A DNA stretch of 7,270 nucleotides from Chloroflexota bacterium. GTDB taxonomy: Bacteria > Chloroflexota > Limnocylindria > Limnocylindrales > CSP1-4. The DNA is taken from positions 1 through 7,270 of the forward strand of contig JACDBP010000332.1 in NCBI GenBank assembly GCA_013694835.1. The letters are read 5' to 3'. Shown here one piece after another: positions 5,344 to 7,270 of this stretch (position 1 is the stretch's first letter; each line of letters begins with the position of its first letter). The notes beneath the pieces were generated by a model. The model worked only from the letters and a program-made list of their open reading frames with translations, was not told the origin of the DNA and made no database searches. Made by a program: the position numbers and the translations under genes.

Positions 5344-6363
5344 ATGGCGATCACTGAGGCCGGCGGCTACCGGCCGCTGACCGAATTCGTGCTGGGACGC
5401 CTCGGTTCGCTGCGCCCGGCATGGGTCGTCGTCCTGGTGCTCCTGCCATGGCTTCGGGATGCGGTGCAATTCGTGTTGTTCCGCGACGCGGGACTCGTGG
5501 GCGACGGCTGGATCACGGCGCGCGCGCCGACGGCCGTGACGAACTCGTACCTCATCCTGCTCTCGATCTGGGGCGCCGCGAGAGTGACCAGGCAACTTGT
5601 CGCTCTCGAGGGCACGGACACTGGCGCGGGCCGAGACGACGGGCCGATGACCGCCCGAGCGGGTACGCCCGCTGCCTGGCTGGTACCGCCGGTCCTGCTG
5701 GCACTGCTGCTGACGCTGGTCATCGAGGCCGGCCGCATTGCGGAGTTCGGCGTGGCTGCCGCTCGTGAGACGCCTTTGCCATTCGCCCTCGGCGCCGTGA
5801 TCGGCTTCGTCATGCGGCTCGCGCCGATGACCGCCTTCTGGACTGCGGTGATCGTGCTCGTGTCGCTGTCGCGCCTCGGGGCGCCGCGGGTCCGACCGGA
5901 GAACTTCCCGCCGGATCGCAGCCTGGGCATGCGTCCCGTCGGCGAGCTCGCCTTCAGCGTGTTCTGGCTGGCGACGGCGGCGTTCGTTCCCATCTTCGTC
6001 ATCCGCAGCCCGAGCATGCTCGATGTGGCGCTCAGCCTGGGGTTCTTCGCGGTCGCAGGGTCGGTGCTGGTGCTGGCGCTGTGGCGGCTGCATACGGCGA
6101 TGGCACGCAGCAAGGTGATCTGCGTCGAGGCCGCCCGGACCCGCTATGCGAAGGCCTATCGCGCAGCGCTGGAGGACACCGATGCCCGGGACGTCGAACG
6201 CCGTGCCCATGGGCTGGCGGTCGCGGAAGCGCTCCTGCGCGGCGCCGACTCGATCCAGGAGTGGCCGCTCGACGAGCGCATGATCCGCGTCGTGGCCCTC
6301 ATCGGTGTAGGAGTCACGACCGGCGTGACGGTCCGGCTGTTGACGCTCCCGCTCGGGATCTAG
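5344..6363 (+). CDS. Multi-pass integral membrane protein of unknown function
   Basis: The 339-residue product is of unrecognised family. Hydrophobic segments lie at about residues 26-47, 62-82, 110-130, 146-176 (long, possibly two), 201-220, 226-249 and 313-335, so six to eight membrane passes are expected. Between the last two, residues 250-310 form a charged helical section (ARTRYAKAYRAALEDTD and onwards) ending in EWPLDERM at 306-313, probably cytoplasmic. No transporter signature, nucleotide-binding motif or protease motif is visible. ATG 5344 is the only sensible start: an in-frame TGA lies 21 bases upstream with no start codon between. A Shine-Dalgarno is lacking, so a very short leader is possible. 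The acetyltransferase gene follows 40 bases on, with a strong hairpin in the gap. Confidence 0.85.
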   Translation: MAITEAGGYRPLTEFVLGRLGSLRPAWVVVLVLLPWLRDAVQFVLFRDAGLVGDGWITARAPTAVTNSYLILLSIWGAARVTRQLVALEGTDTGAGRDDGPMTARAGTPAAWLVPPVLLALLLTLVIEAGRIAEFGVAAARETPLPFALGAVIGFVMRLAPMTAFWTAVIVLVSLSRLGAPRVRPENFPPDRSLGMRPVGELAFSVFWLATAAFVPIFVIRSPSMLDVALSLGFFAVAGSVLVLALWRLHTAMARSKVICVEAARTRYAKAYRAALEDTDARDVERRAHGLAVAEALLRGADSIQEWPLDERMIRVVALIGVGVTTGVTVRLLTLPLGI

Positions 6364-6365
6364 CG

Positions 6366-6393
6366 GTGACCAGCGCCACGGGGCGCTGGTCAC
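6366..6393. repeat. Perfect 12-bp hairpin between the membrane gene and the acetyltransferase gene
   Basis: GTGACCAGCGCC (6366-6377) and GGCGCTGGTCAC (6382-6393) are exact reverse complements around the four-base loop ACGG. It starts two bases after the TAG stop and ends ten bases before the GTG start of the next gene. No T-run follows on either strand, so it is not a classical intrinsic terminator; a partial terminator, an mRNA-stabilising hairpin or a translation control element are the options. Confidence 0.75.
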
Positions 6394-6403
6394 GATCGGC
6401 CGT

Positions 6404-6886
6404 GTGACGAGCGTTTCGATCCGGCCTGCGTCCCGCGCTGACGCGGAGGTCCTGGCGACCATCCAGGAACGGGCATCGGTCGCCGCGCTGGCGCACATCT
6501 ACCCGCCCGAGCGTTACCCCTTTCCGGCCTGGGCCGTCAGGGAACGCTGGCAGACCTTCGAGGGTCGGGTCTGGCTGGCTGCGGCAGGGCCGGAGCCGGT
6601 CGGTCTCGTCGGGATCGCGCCGCCGTGGCTGGAAGGCCTGTACGTGGACCCTGAGGCGTGGGGATCAGGCGCCGCAGGGGCGCTCCACGATCACGCCGTG
6701 GAGGCCTTGCGGGCAGCCGGGATCACCATGGCGCGGCTGTGGGTCCTGGAACACAACCAGCGGGCACGCCGGTTCTACGAGCGGCGCGGCTGGCGGCCCG
6801 ACGGCAGCACACGGATCGTCCCGTTCCCGCCACACCCGACGGACGTCGGGTACGCACTGCCGCTCGGTAGCGAGGTCGTGCGCTGA
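6404..6886 (+). CDS. GNAT-family N-acetyltransferase
   Basis: The 160-residue protein has the length and layout of a GNAT enzyme, which moves an acetyl group from acetyl-CoA to an amine. The N-terminal part SIRPASRADAEVLATIQERA (5-24) is the typical first strand and helix. Motif A is LYVDPEAWGSGAAGALHDHA (79-98). Its pyrophosphate loop is WGSGAAG in place of the consensus (Q/R)xxGx(G/A); the first basic or Gln residue appears to be missing, which may weaken acetyl-CoA binding or be normal for this subgroup. Motif B is ARLWVLEHNQRARRFYERRGW (110-130), the most diagnostic part, including the Asn and the Tyr125 usually near the catalytic position. The substrate cannot be predicted. GTG 6404 is the first start at the expected N-terminus, with no Shine-Dalgarno and the 12-bp hairpin just upstream. 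Confidence 0.9.
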   Translation: MTSVSIRPASRADAEVLATIQERASVAALAHIYPPERYPFPAWAVRERWQTFEGRVWLAAAGPEPVGLVGIAPPWLEGLYVDPEAWGSGAAGALHDHAVEALRAAGITMARLWVLEHNQRARRFYERRGWRPDGSTRIVPFPPHPTDVGYALPLGSEVVR

Positions 6887-6920
6887 GGAAATCGAACCAG
6901 GGTCGAGGTCATGCCTGTCG

Positions 6921-7270
6921 TCAAGAGCTCGTTGGGACCCTTTCGACGAACCGAAGGGAATGAGGGGCGTCCCCCACGTAGATCGGCAGGCCATCGACGA
7001 CTGCTGGAAAGATCAGGCGACGCCGGCTGTAAGGCTGCACGAAAGCGAGCGTCCTCTCCCGGAACCGCCGTTCGGCAGCCTCGTAGACGATGCACGGTCC
7101 CGAGCGCCCGTTCACATCCGCGAGGCCTGGGACCGCGAGCACGATCCGTGGAGCCGTCAAATCCACCGCTCGCGCTGCCTCTCTCGCGCGAGCGGTCGTC
7201 AGCTCGGGATCCGACGCATCGGCGAGCCGGATCCTGACATCGCCGGTCGCGCTCTCGTACATCACAACGG
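6921..7270 (-). CDS. Hypothetical protein, C-terminal part (5' end beyond the right edge)
   Basis: The minus-strand frame is open from the window edge to TGA 6923-6921, so about 115 residues are visible. GTG 7265 and ATG 7262 are possible starts, but the frame continues upstream without a stop, so the gene may be longer. The family is not recognised. The visible part is soluble and mixed alpha/beta: a strand DVRIRLAD, an Ala/Arg-rich helix, a strand PRIVLAVPGL, then IVYEAAERRFRERTLAFVQ and RRRLIFPAVVDGLPIYVGD. Third positions are mostly G or C, which favours real coding over the Arg/Pro-rich plus-strand frame opposite. It converges on the acetyltransferase gene with only 34 bases between the stops and no clear terminator there. 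Confidence 0.65.
   Translation of the reverse strand, partial: VVMYESATGDVRIRLADASDPELTTARAREAARAVDLTAPRIVLAVPGLADVNGRSGPCIVYEAAERRFRERTLAFVQPYSRRRLIFPAVVDGLPIYVGDAPHSLRFVERVPTSS

Noticed and set aside
5236..6498. Minus-strand reading frame of 420 codons
   Set aside because: It lies antisense to the multi-pass membrane gene, and is rich in Arg, His, Asp and Gln with no motif. The plus strand shows regular membrane helices.

Overview
The window is GC-rich environmental bacterial DNA. It has GTG and TTG starts beside ATG, very high G/C at third codon positions, and genes packed with 1-4 base overlaps. That fits a high-GC Actinomycetota or Chloroflexota genome. The style, with small membrane proteins of unknown family and a short KWFN-less cold-shock protein, leans towards a soil or freshwater Chloroflexota lineage; this is inference, since no rRNA or marker gene is present. 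I saw no tRNA, rRNA, insertion sequence, phage gene, CRISPR array or origin.

Left part, minus strand (1-2715). Three genes read leftwards. The first is a 66-residue helical protein. After a 137-base gap come a 255-residue single-pass membrane protein and a PrsW-type intramembrane glutamic protease, whose stop and start codons share a base (TGATG). The protease has all the hallmark residues. It ends in a long Pro/Gly/Gln tail encoded by 18-bp and 21-bp tandem repeats that run off the left edge. The single-pass protein has the N-in/C-out layout of known PrsW substrates, so the pair may be protease and partner.

Middle, plus strand (2851-5159). A divergent 135-base gap leads to two neighbouring membrane genes that share a C-terminal domain. 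The first is split into two reading frames (2851-3237 and about 3213-3620), which looks like a -1 frameshift. The second (3617-4615) is intact and overlaps the first by GTGA. A cold-shock protein follows (4762-4965), with a long leader that carries two inverted repeats. Next, 11 bases downstream, is a 60-residue protein with a CxCGW motif. A strong hairpin terminator closes the block at 5177-5212.

Right part (5344-7270). A multi-pass membrane protein of unknown family is followed by a GNAT acetyltransferase. Between the two lies a perfect 12-bp hairpin. A minus-strand gene, truncated by the right edge, converges on the acetyltransferase.

The points most worth a second look are the PrsW pair, the split duplicate, the structured cold-shock leader with its CxCGW neighbour, and the 12-bp hairpin at 6366-6393.
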